A DNA stretch of 64,000 nt from Psychromonas ossibalaenae ATCC BAA-1528. Its GTDB lineage: Bacteria > Pseudomonadota > Gammaproteobacteria > Enterobacterales > Psychromonadaceae. Where the stretch lies: assembly GCF_000381745.1 (NCBI RefSeq), contig NZ_KB906969.1, forward strand, positions 62,001 to 126,000, read 5' to 3'. The notes beneath the pieces were generated by a model. That model saw only the letters and a program-made list of their open reading frames with translations, did not search any database and was not told the DNA's origin. Of the stretch, positions 10,338-22,316 are shown piece after piece. Position 1 is the first letter of the stretch; every line of letters starts with the position of its first letter. The translations under genes were made by a program, and so were the position numbers.

Positions 10338-11354
10338 TTAATCTTTAAGTTGTTTTTCAAGTTCTTTAACACGTTTGAATAAATCATCAATTTTTAACGT
10401 GTAGGCAGTTGTTTTACGCCATGCCCGATTTTTTTGTGCCGGTACGCCGGATGAATAAATACCAGGTTGATCAATGCTGCGCATCACCATGCTGTCACCG
10501 GTAATAACCACATTATCAGTAATATTTAAATGGCCGTTCATTGCAACCGAGCCGCCGAGTATACAGTTTTTACCAATTTTTGTACTGCCGGCAACATTTG
10601 AACCACCGGCAATTGCTGTATGGGCTCCGATCGACACATTATGAGCAATCTGGCATTGATTATCAATTTTTACACCATCTGCAATGACGGTATTGGATAA
10701 TGCGCCGCGGTCAATGGTTGTTGAGGAGCCGATTTCAACATCATCTCCAATCAAAACCTGACCTATCTGCGGAATTTTGACCCAGGTTCCCTGATACGGT
10801 GCATTACCGAAACCATCTGAGCCGATAACGGTATTAGCATGAATAATACAGCGTCTGCCTAACTGGCAGCTATGATAAACAGTCACGTTAGGGTAAATTT
10901 TAGTACTTTCACCGATAATCGAATCCTGACCAATCACTGTATTTGCCAGAATTTGGCAATTATCGGCTATCTGTACATTAGCGCCGATAACAACATTATC
11001 TGCAATAGCAACATTTTTACCGATTACTGCTGTGGCATCAATCACAGCAGAAGGCGCGATGCCGGCCTTCGAATTCGGAGTGGTATCGAATAAAGACGCG
11101 AGTAATGCATAACCTACATAGGGGTTATCCATAAACAGTGCATTACCCTGATAACTTTCCTGTAACTCAATCGGTAATACAATTGCATCTGCTTGACATA
11201 GCTCAAGTTTAGCCAGTAACTTTTTGTCTGATACAAAAGTAATATCACCGGTTCCCGCGGTATCAAAGGTAGCAAGACGTTCTAAGACAAGATTTTCATC
11301 ACCGCCTAACTGTGCATTTAACTGCTTAGCTAACTGAGCCAGATTATATGTCAT
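10338..11354 (-). CDS. lpxD: UDP-3-O-(3-hydroxyacyl)glucosamine N-acyltransferase
   Basis: Third lipid A enzyme; adds the N-linked hydroxyacyl chain to the glucosamine ring. The N-terminal uridine-binding domain (about residues 1-100) is followed by a long left-handed beta-helix of hexapeptide repeats. [15 protein letters not shown] and the catalytic His segment [16 protein letters not shown] are present. The C-terminal helix ends in a KRVKELEKQ coiled segment. At 338 residues it is normal in length. It lies between skp and fabZ. Confidence 0.97.
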   Translation of the reverse strand: MTYNLAQLAKQLNAQLGGDENLVLERLATFDTAGTGDITFVSDKKLLAKLELCQADAIVLPIELQESYQGNALFMDNPYVGYALLASLFDTTPNSKAGIAPSAVIDATAVIGKNVAIADNVVIGANVQIADNCQILANTVIGQDSIIGESTKIYPNVTVYHSCQLGRRCIIHANTVIGSDGFGNAPYQGTWVKIPQIGQVLIGDDVEIGSSTTIDRGALSNTVIADGVKIDNQCQIAHNVSIGAHTAIAGGSNVAGSTKIGKNCILGGSVAMNGHLNITDNVVITGDSMVMRSIDQPGIYSSGVPAQKNRAWRKTTAYTLKIDDLFKRVKELEKQLKD

Positions 11355-11364
11355 TACCTGCTGC

Positions 11365-11877
11365 CTACTTCTTACTGATTTCTTTAATGATGATGTCTGA
11401 AATATCTAATGCAGGGTTAGTATAAAGAGTTTGTTCACCGTTCATGATCACATCATAACCCTGCTTAGCAGCAACCGCTTCGATAACCTTCTGCACTTCA
11501 AGGAAAGATTTCTGCTGCTCTTCATTCTGACGACGGCGGTTATTTTCTTCGAATGCTTTACGCTTAAGCTGGTACTCAGAGCGTTTAACTTCAATCTGTA
11601 GATTTAGTTCGAATGCATCCGACGCAGACATCATTTCTCGATCACGTTTCAGTTTTGCATCTAGCTCTGTTAATTTAGCTTCAATAGTCTGGATGTCTTC
11701 ATAACGATCTTTGAACTCAGCTTGTAAGCTTTTCTGTATCGCGTCACGCTGCGGCGATGCTTTTAGAATTTTAGTTGGAAATACGACACCAATTTTTGCA
11801 GCTTCCTGCGAAGCATTAGCCATTGGAACAGAAATTAATGCAACAGCGATTGTAACTACTTTAAAAAAAGACTTCAT
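11365..11877 (-). CDS. skp: Periplasmic chaperone Skp (OmpH)
   Basis: Holdase chaperone that carries unfolded outer-membrane proteins to the Bam complex. A signal peptide ([15 protein letters not shown], cleavage after MANA, about residue 22) precedes a short beta core and two long charged helices (about residues 50-130) that form the jellyfish-like arms of the trimer. The 170-residue length fits the family. It lies directly downstream of bamA, the conserved order. Confidence 0.95.
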   Translation of the reverse strand: MKSFFKVVTIAVALISVPMANASQEAAKIGVVFPTKILKASPQRDAIQKSLQAEFKDRYEDIQTIEAKLTELDAKLKRDREMMSASDAFELNLQIEVKRSEYQLKRKAFEENNRRRQNEEQQKSFLEVQKVIEAVAAKQGYDVIMNGEQTLYTNPALDISDIIIKEISKK

Positions 11878-11948
11878 TTTATAACTCCGTAATAATAAAA
11901 GATAACACTGCAGTCTGTTATATAGGCTGCAGTTATATTTGTAAAAAA

Positions 11949-14372
11949 TTAGAATGTTTCACCAATATTGAATGAGAATACTTCCGTACGATCTCCTTCA
12001 TATTTTTTGATCGGCCAGGCCAGAGTGAAAATTAATGGTCCCATGGGGGAAACCCAGGTAATCTGCGTACCCGCTGAAACACGTATTCTACCAGGCTTAG
12101 AATAATCACCAAAATAATCACAGTTATATGAACAGCTTACCTGCTGATATTTCTCATAATCAAACTCAGTATCCCACACTTCACCGGCATCGATAAACAA
12201 ACTGCTGCGTACCTGTCTGGTATAGGCTTCATCAAGGAACGGTACCGGGAAGATGACTTCACCGCTTAATGTATATTTAGCATTACCACCTACAGCATTA
12301 TCAGTCAAAAGCAGTGAGTTATTACCCACGCTGTTTTGTCCGCTGTACATTGCACGAGGACCTACCGTATTACTGGCGAAACCACGCAGGGTTCTGTAAC
12401 CACCAGCATAATAATTCTCGAAGAAAGGCAGTATCTGATCATGACCTTCGAAGGTACCGTAACCATTACCGTAACCGGCACTGCCTCGAAGCAGGGTCGT
12501 CCAGTCACCGTCATCGGTAATACGCTGATAATTGCTGATCTCAAAATTTATTTTAAAGTACTGCAGATCTGAACCTGGTACGGTCATTTTGCCCGATAAA
12601 GAGTGCTTCATACCTTGAGTGGCTAACTGCCCTTTATCTAGATTATTTCGTGTCCATTTAGCTGTTACATCAAAATTCTGGAAGTTAACCGAACCGTCGT
12701 CATTAAGCATTGAACCATAAATATCCCAGAAAGTAGTTAACTGTTCGTAGGATTTTAATTGTGAAATACCGTTATTTTCCCAGCCGACACTGAAACCTAA
12801 GCGGTTAAGTTCATTCACTGGAAAGCCTAAATTACCGCGTACACCATAAGTTGTATTGGTGTAGTCAACAATGTTTGCTTCACCCGCTTCAAATTTATCA
12901 TAAAAGAGTCGACCGCCGCCGCTGACGCCGTCTTTGGTTAAATAAGGTGTCGTATAATTTACATTTGCGCTGGTATTATATTTATTAGTTTTTACTTCAA
13001 AACCAACTTTGTCACCGGATCCGAGGAAGTTGTTCTGCTGTACACCACCTGTCAGGCTCATACCTGATTCAGTACCGTAACCAACGCCCGCATTAAAGGA
13101 GCCCGAAGCCTGTTCTTCTACAGCAATATTCAGGTCGACTAAATCATCACTGACTCTTTCGGTATTGATATCAACCTTAGAGAAAAAACCTAAACGGTTA
13201 AGACGAGCTTTTGACGTTTCAATACTTTCGCTTGATAACCAGCCGCCTTCCATCTGACGCATCTCACGGCGTAATACAACATCTTTAGTCGTAGTATTAC
13301 CGGAAATATTAATATGACGAACATAACCACGCTGACCGGGTTCAATAGAAAAGTTAACTGAAACCGTCTTGGTTTCATCATCAATTTCAGGGTAGGTGGT
13401 AATTTCCGGGTAGGCATAACCTAAACGCCCGAAGAATTTACGAATACTTTGTTCTGCAAATGAGACATCAGATGCGGCATAAACATCGCCACTCTTAAAA
13501 GGTACCAGCGAGGCAATTTCAGCATCGTGATCTAATAAATCACCGATAAATTTAACATCATCGATTTTATATATATCGCCTTCATCCACATTCACCGTTA
13601 CATAAACACCCTTTTTATTCGGGGTTAACGCAACTTGTGTTTCATCAATCGCAAAACGAATATAACCGCGATCCAGGTAATAGCTTTTTATAACTTCTAA
13701 ATCACCCGCAAGCTTCTGCTTCTGGTAATTATCATCGGCAAAAAAGTCCCACCAGCCGCCGGAGTCACTTAGTGTCAGACGTTTGAGCAGCAGCTCATCG
13801 GGAAAAACAGTATTACCAATAATATTAATCTGTTCGATCTTTGCAGTCAGACCTTCTCGAAATACGAACTGGACAGAGACCCGGTTACGAGGCAGCGGCG
13901 TGACGATAGTTTCAACTTTTGCGCTGTATTTACCGACACTGTGATAGAAATCTTCCAGGCTTTTTTCGATAGCACTGAGTGTTGTGCGGTCTAGAGATTC
14001 ACCAACCTGCACTGCAGATGATTTTAATGAATCAAAAATTTGTTCTTCGGTTAATTTATCGTTGCCGCTTAATTCAACATTACTAATCGTCGGACGCTCT
14101 TTAACGGTGAAGATAACAACATCACCGTCTCTGCTCAGTTCGATTGATTCAAAATGACTGCTGGCATAAAGCTTTTTGACTGCTTTAGATAATTCATAAT
14201 CATCAACAACATCACCTTCTCTAATTGGCAGGCTCAGTAAAGCTGCACCTAAAGTGACCCGCTGCAGACCTTTAAACTGCAGATCTGAAACAGTGAATTG
14301 TTCTGCAAATGATAATGCAGGTAAACAGCTGCCGATTACAATCGCAGAAGAAAGTAGATATTTCTTAATCAT
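11949..14372 (-). CDS. bamA: Outer membrane protein assembly factor BamA
   Basis: Central outer-membrane subunit that folds and inserts beta-barrel proteins. A signal peptide ends near LSFA (residue 23), followed by five POTRA repeats (roughly residues 24-420) and a 16-strand C-terminal barrel. The barrel ends with FSFNIGETF, the aromatic-terminated signal of outer-membrane proteins. The loop [12 protein letters not shown] carries the conserved RGF motif of Omp85 proteins. At 807 residues it matches E. coli BamA (810). It is preceded by rseP with a 198-base gap. Confidence 0.98.
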   Translation of the reverse strand: MIKKYLLSSAIVIGSCLPALSFAEQFTVSDLQFKGLQRVTLGAALLSLPIREGDVVDDYELSKAVKKLYASSHFESIELSRDGDVVIFTVKERPTISNVELSGNDKLTEEQIFDSLKSSAVQVGESLDRTTLSAIEKSLEDFYHSVGKYSAKVETIVTPLPRNRVSVQFVFREGLTAKIEQINIIGNTVFPDELLLKRLTLSDSGGWWDFFADDNYQKQKLAGDLEVIKSYYLDRGYIRFAIDETQVALTPNKKGVYVTVNVDEGDIYKIDDVKFIGDLLDHDAEIASLVPFKSGDVYAASDVSFAEQSIRKFFGRLGYAYPEITTYPEIDDETKTVSVNFSIEPGQRGYVRHINISGNTTTKDVVLRREMRQMEGGWLSSESIETSKARLNRLGFFSKVDINTERVSDDLVDLNIAVEEQASGSFNAGVGYGTESGMSLTGGVQQNNFLGSGDKVGFEVKTNKYNTSANVNYTTPYLTKDGVSGGGRLFYDKFEAGEANIVDYTNTTYGVRGNLGFPVNELNRLGFSVGWENNGISQLKSYEQLTTFWDIYGSMLNDDGSVNFQNFDVTAKWTRNNLDKGQLATQGMKHSLSGKMTVPGSDLQYFKINFEISNYQRITDDGDWTTLLRGSAGYGNGYGTFEGHDQILPFFENYYAGGYRTLRGFASNTVGPRAMYSGQNSVGNNSLLLTDNAVGGNAKYTLSGEVIFPVPFLDEAYTRQVRSSLFIDAGEVWDTEFDYEKYQQVSCSYNCDYFGDYSKPGRIRVSAGTQITWVSPMGPLIFTLAWPIKKYEGDRTEVFSFNIGETF

Positions 14373-14570
14373 TTTATCCGTTAATCCTTTACAACACTTA
14401 TATGAGTGTTTTTATTAAGCGCATTCAGTGCTGAAATTTTTAGTAAAACCGCGAGTATTAACTCTGCTATGAAACTATACGAAATCATTTTAATTAGGCT
14501 GAGTTTATAAAGTTATAAATACACTTTCAACACAATGATTTATCAACCACCTACAACGCAGTCTGGAGAC
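14373..14570 (-). other. rseP-bamA gap
   Basis: AT-rich spacer of 198 bases with a weak hairpin (AACACT and AGTGTT arms, about 14390-14410) just upstream of bamA. I searched by eye for a sigma-E type promoter (GGAACTT) and did not find a convincing one. Confidence 0.35.
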
Positions 14571-15947
14571 CTAGAGTAAATTAAAATCATTGAGTATAGC
14601 AATCAGCATTAAACTCATTAAAATAGCTCCGCCAATCCGGAAACCAATATCCTGTATCCTTTCCGGCACAGGTTTACCTGTTATTACTTCGACGAAATAA
14701 TACATCAGGTGTCCGCCGTCTAATACCGGCAGCGGAATTAAATTCATTAAACCTAAATTGACACTGATTAAAGCCAAAAATCCGAGAAAATACTCAATGC
14801 CGTAATCGGCACTCATGCCCGCCCCTTTTGCTATCGCAACAGGACCGCTCAGGTTTTTAACCGAAATATCACCTGTAACTAGTTTTACCAGGGTATCAAA
14901 AGTCAGCTTAGTTAACTGTCCGGTCTTGTGCAGCGCTTTGGTGAAAGCCTGCCATGGACCATATTGTAATTTTACCCGGTATTCTTCAGGAAATGCCTCA
15001 ACAACAGGTGAAAGGCCTATATAGCCCAAAGCACTACCAGACTGAGTTTCGCGAGCGTCAGGTGTCAGAGTCATTTCCTGCGCTATTGTGCCTCTTTCAA
15101 TATCAAGTTTCAGTACCTGGTTAGCATTTTGCTGGATAAGTTCAACAAATTCCTGCCAGCTGCTTAATTTAACACCGTTAATAGCGATTAATTTATCACC
15201 TGCGAGTAGTCCAGCTTTCTCTGCGGCCCCGCCTTCTGCAACAACTGCCGCCTGAAGATAAGCCTGCGGTGAAAAAGGAATCAAACCCAAGCTGGTTATT
15301 ATCGACTCTTTTTTAGGATCAAATGTCCAATTCTGCAGTGAGACCGTAAAAGTTTTTGTTGGTTCAAAGGTCAAGTCAATTTTATCCGCAGTTAGCGGTT
15401 TAATCGTGATATCAAACGCAGTTTCACCAATCTGAGCAACCAGAGCAAGATTAAGCGCTTCCCAGTCACCAACAATCTGCTTATTAACAGCCGTCACCTG
15501 ATAACGGCTGTCGTTCTCAATAACACTCATGGGACTGCCGGAAACTGTATCACTGATAACCGGCTTGGCACTATTAACACCAATCAAGTACATAAAGAAA
15601 AAAGCGATCACCGCGAGAATAAAATTAGCGATCGGGCCGGCGGAAACAATGGCAATACGCTGCCAGACTGTTTTTTTATCAAATGCAGAGTCCTGCTCCG
15701 AAGGCGGAATATCTTCAACCCGCCCGTCAAGCATTTTGACATAGCCGCCAAGGGGCACAGCGGCAACAGCAAATTCGGTACCGTGCTTATCGATACGCTT
15801 AAACAGCACTTTACCAAAGCCGATTGAAAAACGGTGTACTTTTACGCCGCAGCGTCTAGCAACCCAGAAATGACCGTATTCATGAATCGCCACTAAAATG
15901 CTTAATGCAACAACAAATGCACCTAAGTTCCATAAAGCACTCAGCAT
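14571..15947 (-). CDS. rseP: Site-2 protease RseP
   Basis: Inner-membrane zinc metalloprotease that cuts anti-sigma factor RseA after DegS and releases sigma-E; it also clears signal peptides. The zinc-binding HEYGH is at residues 22-26 in the first membrane helix. Two PDZ regions span roughly residues 115-310. [11 protein letters not shown] near the C-terminus supplies the third zinc ligand. The 458-residue length is normal. Its start overlaps the end of dxr by seven bases, suggesting translational coupling. Confidence 0.97.
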   Translation of the reverse strand: MLSALWNLGAFVVALSILVAIHEYGHFWVARRCGVKVHRFSIGFGKVLFKRIDKHGTEFAVAAVPLGGYVKMLDGRVEDIPPSEQDSAFDKKTVWQRIAIVSAGPIANFILAVIAFFFMYLIGVNSAKPVISDTVSGSPMSVIENDSRYQVTAVNKQIVGDWEALNLALVAQIGETAFDITIKPLTADKIDLTFEPTKTFTVSLQNWTFDPKKESIITSLGLIPFSPQAYLQAAVVAEGGAAEKAGLLAGDKLIAINGVKLSSWQEFVELIQQNANQVLKLDIERGTIAQEMTLTPDARETQSGSALGYIGLSPVVEAFPEEYRVKLQYGPWQAFTKALHKTGQLTKLTFDTLVKLVTGDISVKNLSGPVAIAKGAGMSADYGIEYFLGFLALISVNLGLMNLIPLPVLDGGHLMYYFVEVITGKPVPERIQDIGFRIGGAILMSLMLIAILNDFNLL

Positions 15948-17140
15948 AAATTTTCTCGATTAATCAGCTGCAAAGCACTTTGCCTTGCCTGTTTATCAAT
16001 TTCTAACAAGTGGGAAATTGAGTCAACCTGAACGGCGCTGCTGTTATTTAAAACGCGTTCAACAAGCTGTGCTATCTGGGGAAATTTAATTTTGTTATTT
16101 AAAAAAGCTTCAACCGCTATTTCGTTAGCCGCATTTAACGTGGTGGTCGCATGCTGTCCTTGATAACAAGCATCAATAGCTAATTTTAAACACGGATAGC
16201 GCTGATAATCGGGTTCACTGAAACTAAAATCAGGGCTGGAGAAAAAATCTAGACAACCAGCTCCGCTTTCTATCCGCTGGGCGCCTCCCATCACATGCGC
16301 AATCGGGATACGCATATCCGGATTGCCCATCTGCGCAATCACACTGCCGTCTTTATACTGTACCATAGAGTGGATAACAGACTGTGGATGTATAATCACC
16401 TGCAGCTGCTCTTTAGAGGCATTGAATAACCAGCGGGCTTCAATATATTCAAGGCCTTTATTCATCATAGTGGCGGAATCAATGGATATTTTCTGCCCCA
16501 TTGACCAGTTAGGGTGTTTAACGGCCTGCGCAGGTGTGATCCCGGCAAATGAGTCAAGCGCAGTGTTTAAAAAAGGACCGCCGGAGCCGGTCAGTAATAT
16601 TTTAGCAACTCCTTCGCCTTCTAGATCACATTCACCGATGCTGTCCTGCAGTTTTGCAGATAATGCCTGATAAATGGCGTTATGCTCACTGTCAACGGGC
16701 CAAAGCTTACTGCCCGATTTTGCAGCCGCATCCATTAACAAGGCGCCTGACATCACCAGTGACTCTTTATTAGCAAGAAAAATCTCTTTACCGGCGTTAA
16801 CTGCCGCCAGTGTCGTTGTTAATCCGGCGCCGCCGACAATAGCAGCCATTACCGAGTCAACTTCACTGCTTGCCAGCAGCTGCAGTAACTGCTCTTCATT
16901 ATCAACAACAATACAGGCCAGTTTAGCCTGCTGCAGCCGGGAAGATAAAGCGGCACTTGCCAGAGGATCACTCATTGATACATAGTCAGGAGAAAATTCC
17001 CTGCACAGGGCAAACATTTTATCAACACTAGACGCAGCGGCTAATAAAGAGATCTGATATAAACCCGGATTTGCTCTGCACACGCTAAGCGTGCTTGCAC
17101 CGATTGAACCTGTTGCGCCTAAAACAGCTAACTTTTTCAT
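15941..17140 (-). CDS. dxr: 1-deoxy-D-xylulose 5-phosphate reductoisomerase
   Basis: Second step of the MEP isoprenoid pathway: converts DXP to MEP using NADPH. The N-terminal Rossmann motif [12 protein letters not shown] binds [16 protein letters not shown] and PVDSEHNAI are the metal and substrate site; [15 protein letters not shown] is a further signature. At 399 residues it is nearly the E. coli length. It sits between cdsA (three-base gap) and rseP. Together with uppS two genes upstream, it supplies and uses isoprenoid precursor for lipid carriers. Confidence 0.97.
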   Translation of the reverse strand: MKKLAVLGATGSIGASTLSVCRANPGLYQISLLAAASSVDKMFALCREFSPDYVSMSDPLASAALSSRLQQAKLACIVVDNEEQLLQLLASSEVDSVMAAIVGGAGLTTTLAAVNAGKEIFLANKESLVMSGALLMDAAAKSGSKLWPVDSEHNAIYQALSAKLQDSIGECDLEGEGVAKILLTGSGGPFLNTALDSFAGITPAQAVKHPNWSMGQKISIDSATMMNKGLEYIEARWLFNASKEQLQVIIHPQSVIHSMVQYKDGSVIAQMGNPDMRIPIAHVMGGAQRIESGAGCLDFFSSPDFSFSEPDYQRYPCLKLAIDACYQGQHATTTLNAANEIAVEAFLNNKIKFPQIAQLVERVLNNSSAVQVDSISHLLEIDKQARQSALQLINRENLC

Positions 17141-17143
17141 TTA

Positions 17144-17995
17144 TTAAATAAGCCAAATAAGATAGATAAGAGCAAAAACAGGTACAGCAGCCGTCAGACT
17201 GTCAATTCGGTCTAATATGCCTCCATGCCCGGGTAAAAGATTACCGCTGTCTTTTAAACCAGCTTCACGTTTGAAAATGCTTTCATTTAAGTCACCAAGT
17301 GCCGAGACCACATTGGTTAACAATGCACCAACAAAGAAGAATGCCATTTTATCCGTAGGAATAGCAAAATAAATGGAACCTAGCAGCGCGACCAGCATTG
17401 AACTCACTAAGCCGCCCAAAAAACCTTCGATAGTTTTTCCCGGACTGACACTAGGCGCTAACTTGTGTTTACCAAATTTCTTACCACAGAAGTAGGCACC
17501 GGTATCTGCGGCCCAGACCACCAGAAAGACAAACATTAACAGTTCTGCACCGTAATAAAAATCATGGTGCATATTAACCGAGCGTAATAACACCATTCCC
17601 CAGAAAAACGGCACTAGAGTCAACAAGCCAAACAGACTTTTGACTAATTTATTTTTCGCCCAGAGTGATGCTGTTTTCGGGTAGCTAACCACCATGAGTA
17701 GTGCCAGACACCACCACAGCGCAGTTACAATAAAGCCGTTAATTAAGATGGAATTAGCGATACCTTTCACCCAGACCTGTTCTATGGGCATAAAAATTAA
17801 TGTAACGCCAAGCACTAAGCCGAACAGATAAAGAACCAGACTGGAAGGTTTATTATCAACAAATGCTCCCCATTCCTTGCTGGCCAGTAAATAAATAGCA
17901 GCGCAAAAGAGCATAAAAAATTTAAGCGGTAAGAAAAAAATGCCCGCAATTACCAGAGGAGCTAAAATCAAGGCGGTTATTATTCGTTGTTTCAC
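17144..17995 (-). CDS. cdsA: Phosphatidate cytidylyltransferase
   Basis: Makes CDP-diacylglycerol from phosphatidate and CTP in the inner membrane, the branch point for all phospholipids. The protein is hydrophobic, with about eight membrane segments. The C-terminal block holds the family signature: DTGAYFCGKKFGKHKLAPSV, then SPGKTIEGFLGG and GDLNESIFKREAGLKDSGN. The 283-residue length is typical. It is followed closely by dxr. Confidence 0.97.
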   Translation of the reverse strand: MKQRIITALILAPLVIAGIFFLPLKFFMLFCAAIYLLASKEWGAFVDNKPSSLVLYLFGLVLGVTLIFMPIEQVWVKGIANSILINGFIVTALWWCLALLMVVSYPKTASLWAKNKLVKSLFGLLTLVPFFWGMVLLRSVNMHHDFYYGAELLMFVFLVVWAADTGAYFCGKKFGKHKLAPSVSPGKTIEGFLGGLVSSMLVALLGSIYFAIPTDKMAFFFVGALLTNVVSALGDLNESIFKREAGLKDSGNLLPGHGGILDRIDSLTAAVPVFALIYLIWLI

Positions 17996-18034
17996 AGAGA
18001 CATCCTGTTAAATTCGGTTACGATATTCATGCGG

Positions 18035-18781
18035 TTAAGGTGACTTTGAGCTGACTTGTTCACTGGTTTTTCCAAAACGACGTTCCTTTCCAGAAAAAAC
18101 ATCTAAAGCGGTCTGAAAAGCAGACGCATCAAAGTCAGGCCATAAAATGTCAGTAAAATACAGTTCCGCATAGGCCAGCTGCCATAATAAGAAATTACTA
18201 ATACGCTGATCACCACCGGTTCGAATCATCAGATCCACAGGCGGCAGCGACTCTAAGGAGATAGCTTGAGTTAACATTTTCTCATCAATGTCATCTGCGT
18301 CTAATTCACCGCTTGCGGCTAGCTTAGCCAATTTTTTAGCTGCTTGAGTTATATCCCAGCGTCCGCCGTAATTAGCAGCAACATTAAGTACCAGCCCGGT
18401 ATTATTCTCCGTGGCTTTTTCTGCTTCCAAAACCTTTTTCTGCAGGCGCTCACTAAAACCGCTTAATTCACCAATGATTTTTAATTTAATATTGTTTTTA
18501 TTTAATTTCTTTATTTCACTTTTTAATACGGTAAAAAACAATTCCATCAGCATACTGACTTCTTTTGCCGGCCGCTGCCAGTTTTCACTGCTGAAAGCGA
18601 AAATAGTTAATGCTTTAATATTGCTGTCGCTGGCAAAAGTAATCGCTTTACGTAAAGCTCTGACGCCATGCTTATGTCCAAAAACACGGTGCTTTCCTTT
18701 GCTTTCCGCCCAGCGGCCGTTACCATCCATAATGATAGCGACGTGCTTAGGTAATTTAAAACTTTCATTTAACGTTATCAC
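18035..18781 (-). CDS. uppS: Undecaprenyl diphosphate synthase
   Basis: cis-Prenyltransferase that makes the C55 carrier lipid for peptidoglycan, O-antigen and capsule. [10 protein letters not shown] near residue 16 carries the catalytic Asp and the pyrophosphate-binding loop. [11 protein letters not shown] and [19 protein letters not shown] are family signatures. The start codon is GTG (18779-18781). At 248 residues it has normal length. The frr terminator lies between it and frr, so this gene may have its own promoter. Confidence 0.97.
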   Translation of the reverse strand: MITLNESFKLPKHVAIIMDGNGRWAESKGKHRVFGHKHGVRALRKAITFASDSNIKALTIFAFSSENWQRPAKEVSMLMELFFTVLKSEIKKLNKNNIKLKIIGELSGFSERLQKKVLEAEKATENNTGLVLNVAANYGGRWDITQAAKKLAKLAASGELDADDIDEKMLTQAISLESLPPVDLMIRTGGDQRISNFLLWQLAYAELYFTDILWPDFDASAFQTALDVFSGKERRFGKTSEQVSSKSP

Positions 18782-18815
18782 AATCGACCCTGAGAAATAT
18801 TACTAACAGAAAACA

Positions 18816-18837
18816 GCACACCTGCAGCCAGGTGTGC
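18816..18837 (-). terminator. Intrinsic terminator after frr
   Basis: Nine-base perfect stem GCACACCTG / CAGGTGTGC with a four-base loop, followed on the reverse strand by TGTTTTCTGTT. It lies between frr and uppS. Confidence 0.75.
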
Positions 18838-18851
18838 CGATTATTATACGA

Positions 18852-19409
18852 TTAAACTTCTAACAGCTCTTTTTCTTTTACCGCAAGAATTTCATCAATT
18901 TGTTTGATGCTTTCATTGGTAACTTTCTGAACAAGTTCTTCACCTGTACGCTGTTCATCTTCGCTGATATCTTTATCTTTTTCTAGCGTTTTCAAATCAC
19001 CGTTTGCGTCACGACGAATATTACGGATAGCAACACGGCTGTTTTCTGCTTCGCCACGAACCACTTTAATCAGATCTTTACGACGCTCTTCCGTTAACGG
19101 TGGTAATGGAATACGAATAACCGTACCGGCAGACATAGGATTCAGCCCCAGGTTTGAACCCATGATCGCTTTCTCTACGGCCTGGATTAACGATGCATCA
19201 AAAACGGTAACCGTTAATGTACGCGAGTCTTCTGTTGATACATTACCCACTTGACGAAGTGGTGTATTACTTCCGTAATACGGCACCATAATACCGTCTA
19301 AAAGGCTTGGATGCGCTCGACCAGTGCGCACTTTTGCAAGCTGGCTTCTAAATGATTCAATGCTTTTACCCATGCGAGTCTGAGCATCATTTTTTACTTC
19401 ATTGATCAT
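18852..19409 (-). CDS. frr: Ribosome recycling factor
   Basis: Splits post-termination ribosomes together with EF-G. It is a 185-residue, highly charged two-domain protein. [17 protein letters not shown] and [10 protein letters not shown] near the N-terminus, [15 protein letters not shown], and the helical [11 protein letters not shown] segment are all conserved in the family. It lies 38 bases after pyrH, the universal gene order, and is followed by a strong terminator. Confidence 0.98.
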   Translation of the reverse strand: MINEVKNDAQTRMGKSIESFRSQLAKVRTGRAHPSLLDGIMVPYYGSNTPLRQVGNVSTEDSRTLTVTVFDASLIQAVEKAIMGSNLGLNPMSAGTVIRIPLPPLTEERRKDLIKVVRGEAENSRVAIRNIRRDANGDLKTLEKDKDISEDEQRTGEELVQKVTNESIKQIDEILAVKEKELLEV

Positions 19410-19447
19410 AACAATTCCCTTAATTTTTTACGTTTTTAAGTTTTTAT

Positions 19448-20188
19448 TTATTTAACTTCAGTACAGTGCGTAATCGTTGTGCCTTCATTTTCGCCAAGTA
19501 CAACGCGGCTTAAAGCACCAGGTTTATTCATGTTAAACACGCGAATCGGTAAACTATGGTCACGTGCTAATGTAAATGCGGCTAAATCCATAACCTGCAG
19601 CTCTTTTTCTAATACAACCTGGTAATCAATCTCGCTGTATAATTTTGCATCTGGATTTTTCACCGGGTCTGCATCATATACACCGTCAACTTTGGTGCCT
19701 TTTAATACGGCATCAGCTTCAATCTCAATACCGCGCAGGCAGGCTGCAGAATCAGTAGTAAAGAACGGATTACCGGTACCCGCAGCAAAAATAACTACAG
19801 TACCTAGTTTTAGATGCTTAATGGCTTCTGCCCAGTTGTAATCATCACAAACACCGTTTAACGGGATTGCTGACATTAAACGTGAGTTAACGTGTGAGCG
19901 GTGCAGTGCATCACGCATTGCCAGACCGTTCATTACCGTTGCCAGCATGCCCATATGGTCGCCGACAACACGGTTCATACCCGCTTCAGCCAGACCTGCC
20001 CCACGGAAAATATTACCACCACCGATAACTAAACCAACTTGAACACCTGCTTCAATTAGTGATTTGATTTCCAGGGCCATACGATCCAGCACCTTAGGGT
20101 CAATACCAAACCCCTCTTCACCGACGAGGGCTTCTCCACTTAATTTCAATAAAATACGACGATATGCAGATTTAGGATTCGTGCTCAT
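19448..20188 (-). CDS. pyrH: Uridylate kinase
   Basis: Phosphorylates UMP to UDP; bacterial hexameric amino-acid-kinase family enzyme, regulated by GTP and [14 protein letters not shown] at the N-terminus and [10 protein letters not shown] form the nucleotide-binding loops; [15 protein letters not shown] is a further signature. The 246-residue length is normal. It is preceded by the tsf terminator and followed by frr. Confidence 0.98.
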   Translation of the reverse strand: MSTNPKSAYRRILLKLSGEALVGEEGFGIDPKVLDRMALEIKSLIEAGVQVGLVIGGGNIFRGAGLAEAGMNRVVGDHMGMLATVMNGLAMRDALHRSHVNSRLMSAIPLNGVCDDYNWAEAIKHLKLGTVVIFAAGTGNPFFTTDSAACLRGIEIEADAVLKGTKVDGVYDADPVKNPDAKLYSEIDYQVVLEKELQVMDLAAFTLARDHSLPIRVFNMNKPGALSRVVLGENEGTTITHCTEVK

Positions 20189-20317
20189 AGTGTTCTTTCC
20201 TCAAAGTGGAGTTAATACCGATTACATTAGCAAGCTGCCTGTTTTTAAAACGATCCGGCATTCAAATCGAACAGTTTTAAAGCAGCTTGTTAATAAAATC
20301 GCCATATTCTTAATATA

Positions 20318-20347
20318 AAAGAACCGCAGTCTCAGCCGCGGTTCTTT
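20318..20347 (-). terminator. Intrinsic terminator after tsf
   Basis: Ten-base stem AAAGAACCGC / GCGGTTCTTT with a ten-base loop, continued by a T-rich tail on the reverse strand. It separates rpsB-tsf from pyrH-frr. Confidence 0.8.
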
Positions 20348-20384
20348 AAAGACAACAAGTAAAACTCATTGTTTATTAAGATGA

Positions 20385-21257
20385 TTATTTTGCAGAAGCG
20401 GCCATTGTTGCAGCAACTTCAGCAGCGAAATCTTCTTCTACTTTTTCAATACCTTCACCCACTTCTAAGCGGATGAAAGATTCAACGTCAGCACCAGCAT
20501 CTTTAAGAAGCTTAGCAACTTTCATTGAAGGATCTTTAATGAATGCTTGACCAGTAAGGCTCACTTCACCAGTGAATTTAGCCATACGACCAGAAACCAT
20601 TTTTTCAGCAATTGCTTCAGGCTTACCGCTTTCAATTGCAATCGCAAGTTGAATTTCTTTCTCTTTAGCAACAACTTCAGCAGGTACGTCTTCAGGCTTA
20701 ACGTATGTTGGAGCAGCTGCTGCAATGTGCATTGCGATATCTTTAGAAAGGTCAGCATCGCCGCCTTTAAGTACAGATACAACACCAATTTTGCCACTGT
20801 GTACGTAAGCGCCAAGGTTTTCACCTTCAACGATTTGTAAACGACGTACAGAGATGTTTTCGCCGATTTTAGCAACTAGTGCAGCACGAGCATCTTCAAC
20901 TGTATCAGCATCGTATGCTAATTCAGCTAGCGCTTCTACGCTATCTACTTTGTTTGCTAATGCGATATCTGCAACTTTATTTGCGAATGCAAGGAAACTT
21001 TTGTCCATTGCAACGAAATCAGTTTCACAGTTAACTTCTGCGATAAGTGCAACGTCACCAGCAGTTTTAGCCAGGATAACACCTTCAGCTGCAACACGAC
21101 CTGCTTTCTTAGCTGCTTTTACAGCACCAGATTTACGCATGTTTTCAATTGCAAGCTCGATGTCGCCATCTGCTTCAACTAATGCTTTTTTACAATCCAT
21201 CATACCCGCAGCTGTGCGGTCACGAAGTTCTTTAACTTGCTTAGCTGTAATAGCCAT
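20385..21257 (-). CDS. tsf: Elongation factor Ts
   Basis: Guanine-nucleotide exchange factor that regenerates EF-Tu-GTP. The N-terminal UBA-like segment [20 protein letters not shown] and the core NCETDFVA motif are diagnostic. An in-frame start exists at 21296, inside the upstream hairpin region. ATG 21257 (MAITAKQV) matches the family N-terminus, has a TAGGAA ribosome site and gives 290 residues, so it is used. It lies downstream of rpsB across an attenuator-like hairpin. Confidence 0.98.
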   Translation of the reverse strand: MAITAKQVKELRDRTAAGMMDCKKALVEADGDIELAIENMRKSGAVKAAKKAGRVAAEGVILAKTAGDVALIAEVNCETDFVAMDKSFLAFANKVADIALANKVDSVEALAELAYDADTVEDARAALVAKIGENISVRRLQIVEGENLGAYVHSGKIGVVSVLKGGDADLSKDIAMHIAAAAPTYVKPEDVPAEVVAKEKEIQLAIAIESGKPEAIAEKMVSGRMAKFTGEVSLTGQAFIKDPSMKVAKLLKDAGADVESFIRLEVGEGIEKVEEDFAAEVAATMAASAK

Positions 21258-21280
21258 TGTCGAATTCCTATTATTTTCAA

Positions 21281-21306
21281 TTAAAAAGGGGGTCATTAAG
21301 ACCCCC
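21281..21306 (-). terminator. Attenuator-like hairpin between rpsB and tsf
   Basis: Read on the reverse strand: GGGGGTC, a five-base loop, GACCCCC, then TTTTTAA. It is a classic terminator shape located inside the rpsB-tsf operon just before tsf, and would lower tsf relative to rpsB. Confidence 0.75.
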
Positions 21307-21355
21307 GATAATCAGTTTGACACTGATTAATAAGAGCTTTTTAGCTTAGAAGTGC

Positions 21356-22093
21356 TTATTTCTCAGCAACTTCTTCAACAAAACCGTCTTGCTCAGCTTG
21401 TACGATAACATCTTGCTCACGACCTTCTTTAACAGTCAGAGCAGCTGCATCTAAGTACAATTTGATAGCACGGATAGCATCATCATTACCAGGAACAACG
21501 AAATCGATGTTGTCTGGGCATGAGTTAGTATCAACAACAGCGATAACTGGGATACCCAGGTTATTCGCTTCTTTAATTGCAATGTGCTCGTGATCTGCAT
21601 CGATTACGAAGATTACATCTGGGATACCGCCCATGTTTTTGATACCACCAAGCGTTTTTTCAAGTTTGATTAACTCACGAGAACGCATAAGCGCTTCTTT
21701 TTTAGTTAACTTGTCAAAAGTACCGTCTTGGCTTTGAACTTCAAGGTCTTTCAAACGTTTGATCGATTGACGAACTGTTTTCCAGTTAGTCAACATACCA
21801 CCTAACCAGCGGTGATCAACGTAGAACTGATCACAGCTTTCAGCTGCTTCTTTAACAGCTTCAGAAGCTGCACGTTTAGTACCAACAAATAATACTTTAC
21901 CTTTTTTAGCTGCTTTCGCTTCTAAAAAGTTAAGTGCTTTGTTGAACATTGGAACAGTCTGCTCAAGGTTGATGATATGAACTTTATTACGAGCACCGAA
22001 AATGAAAGGTTTCATTTTTGGGTTCCAGTAACGAGTTTGGTGACCGAAGTGAACGCCAGCTTGTAGCATATCGCGCATTGATACATTTGCCAT
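21356..22093 (-). CDS. rpsB: 30S ribosomal protein S2
   Basis: Small-subunit protein needed for binding S1 and for translation initiation. [22 protein letters not shown] and [16 protein letters not shown] are standard S2 signatures; [13 protein letters not shown] is near-invariant. At 245 residues it has normal length. It is preceded by a long leader and a strong promoter with a G/C-rich start region, features expected for stringent and autogenous control. Confidence 0.98.
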   Translation of the reverse strand: MANVSMRDMLQAGVHFGHQTRYWNPKMKPFIFGARNKVHIINLEQTVPMFNKALNFLEAKAAKKGKVLFVGTKRAASEAVKEAAESCDQFYVDHRWLGGMLTNWKTVRQSIKRLKDLEVQSQDGTFDKLTKKEALMRSRELIKLEKTLGGIKNMGGIPDVIFVIDADHEHIAIKEANNLGIPVIAVVDTNSCPDNIDFVVPGNDDAIRAIKLYLDAAALTVKEGREQDVIVQAEQDGFVEEVAEK

Positions 22094-22310
22094 TAGAATT
22101 TCCTCTTAGGGGGTTAGGCCTCCACACATCCCATACACTCGACCCAATACTCAAACAACTTGAATAAAAGGCACCCCGAGTTACGTGTCGATGTGTGTGT
22201 GTTATTTTAAGTACGCCTTTAAATTTCATTGTTCACCAGGTGAACTATGTAAGAAAAAGGACGTATCAGTTAAGTGAGTTCTGCAACAACTAACTGCTGT
22301 TACAAACTCG
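22094..22310 (-). promoter_or_regulatory. rpsB 5' leader, probable S2 autoregulatory region
   Basis: About 215 bases of untranslated leader lie between the predicted start of transcription and the rpsB ATG. It holds G-rich and C-rich stretches (TCGGGGTGCC near 22170 and GGCCTAACCCCC near 22110) that can pair. In E. coli and relatives, S2 represses its own mRNA through a structured leader. The same role here is inferred from position, not from a covariance match. Confidence 0.5.
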
Positions 22311-22316
22311 ATGCGC

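Noticed and set aside
12314-12572. Several forward and reverse frames within bamA
   Set aside because: Overlapping frames in a fully conserved bamA; shadows.
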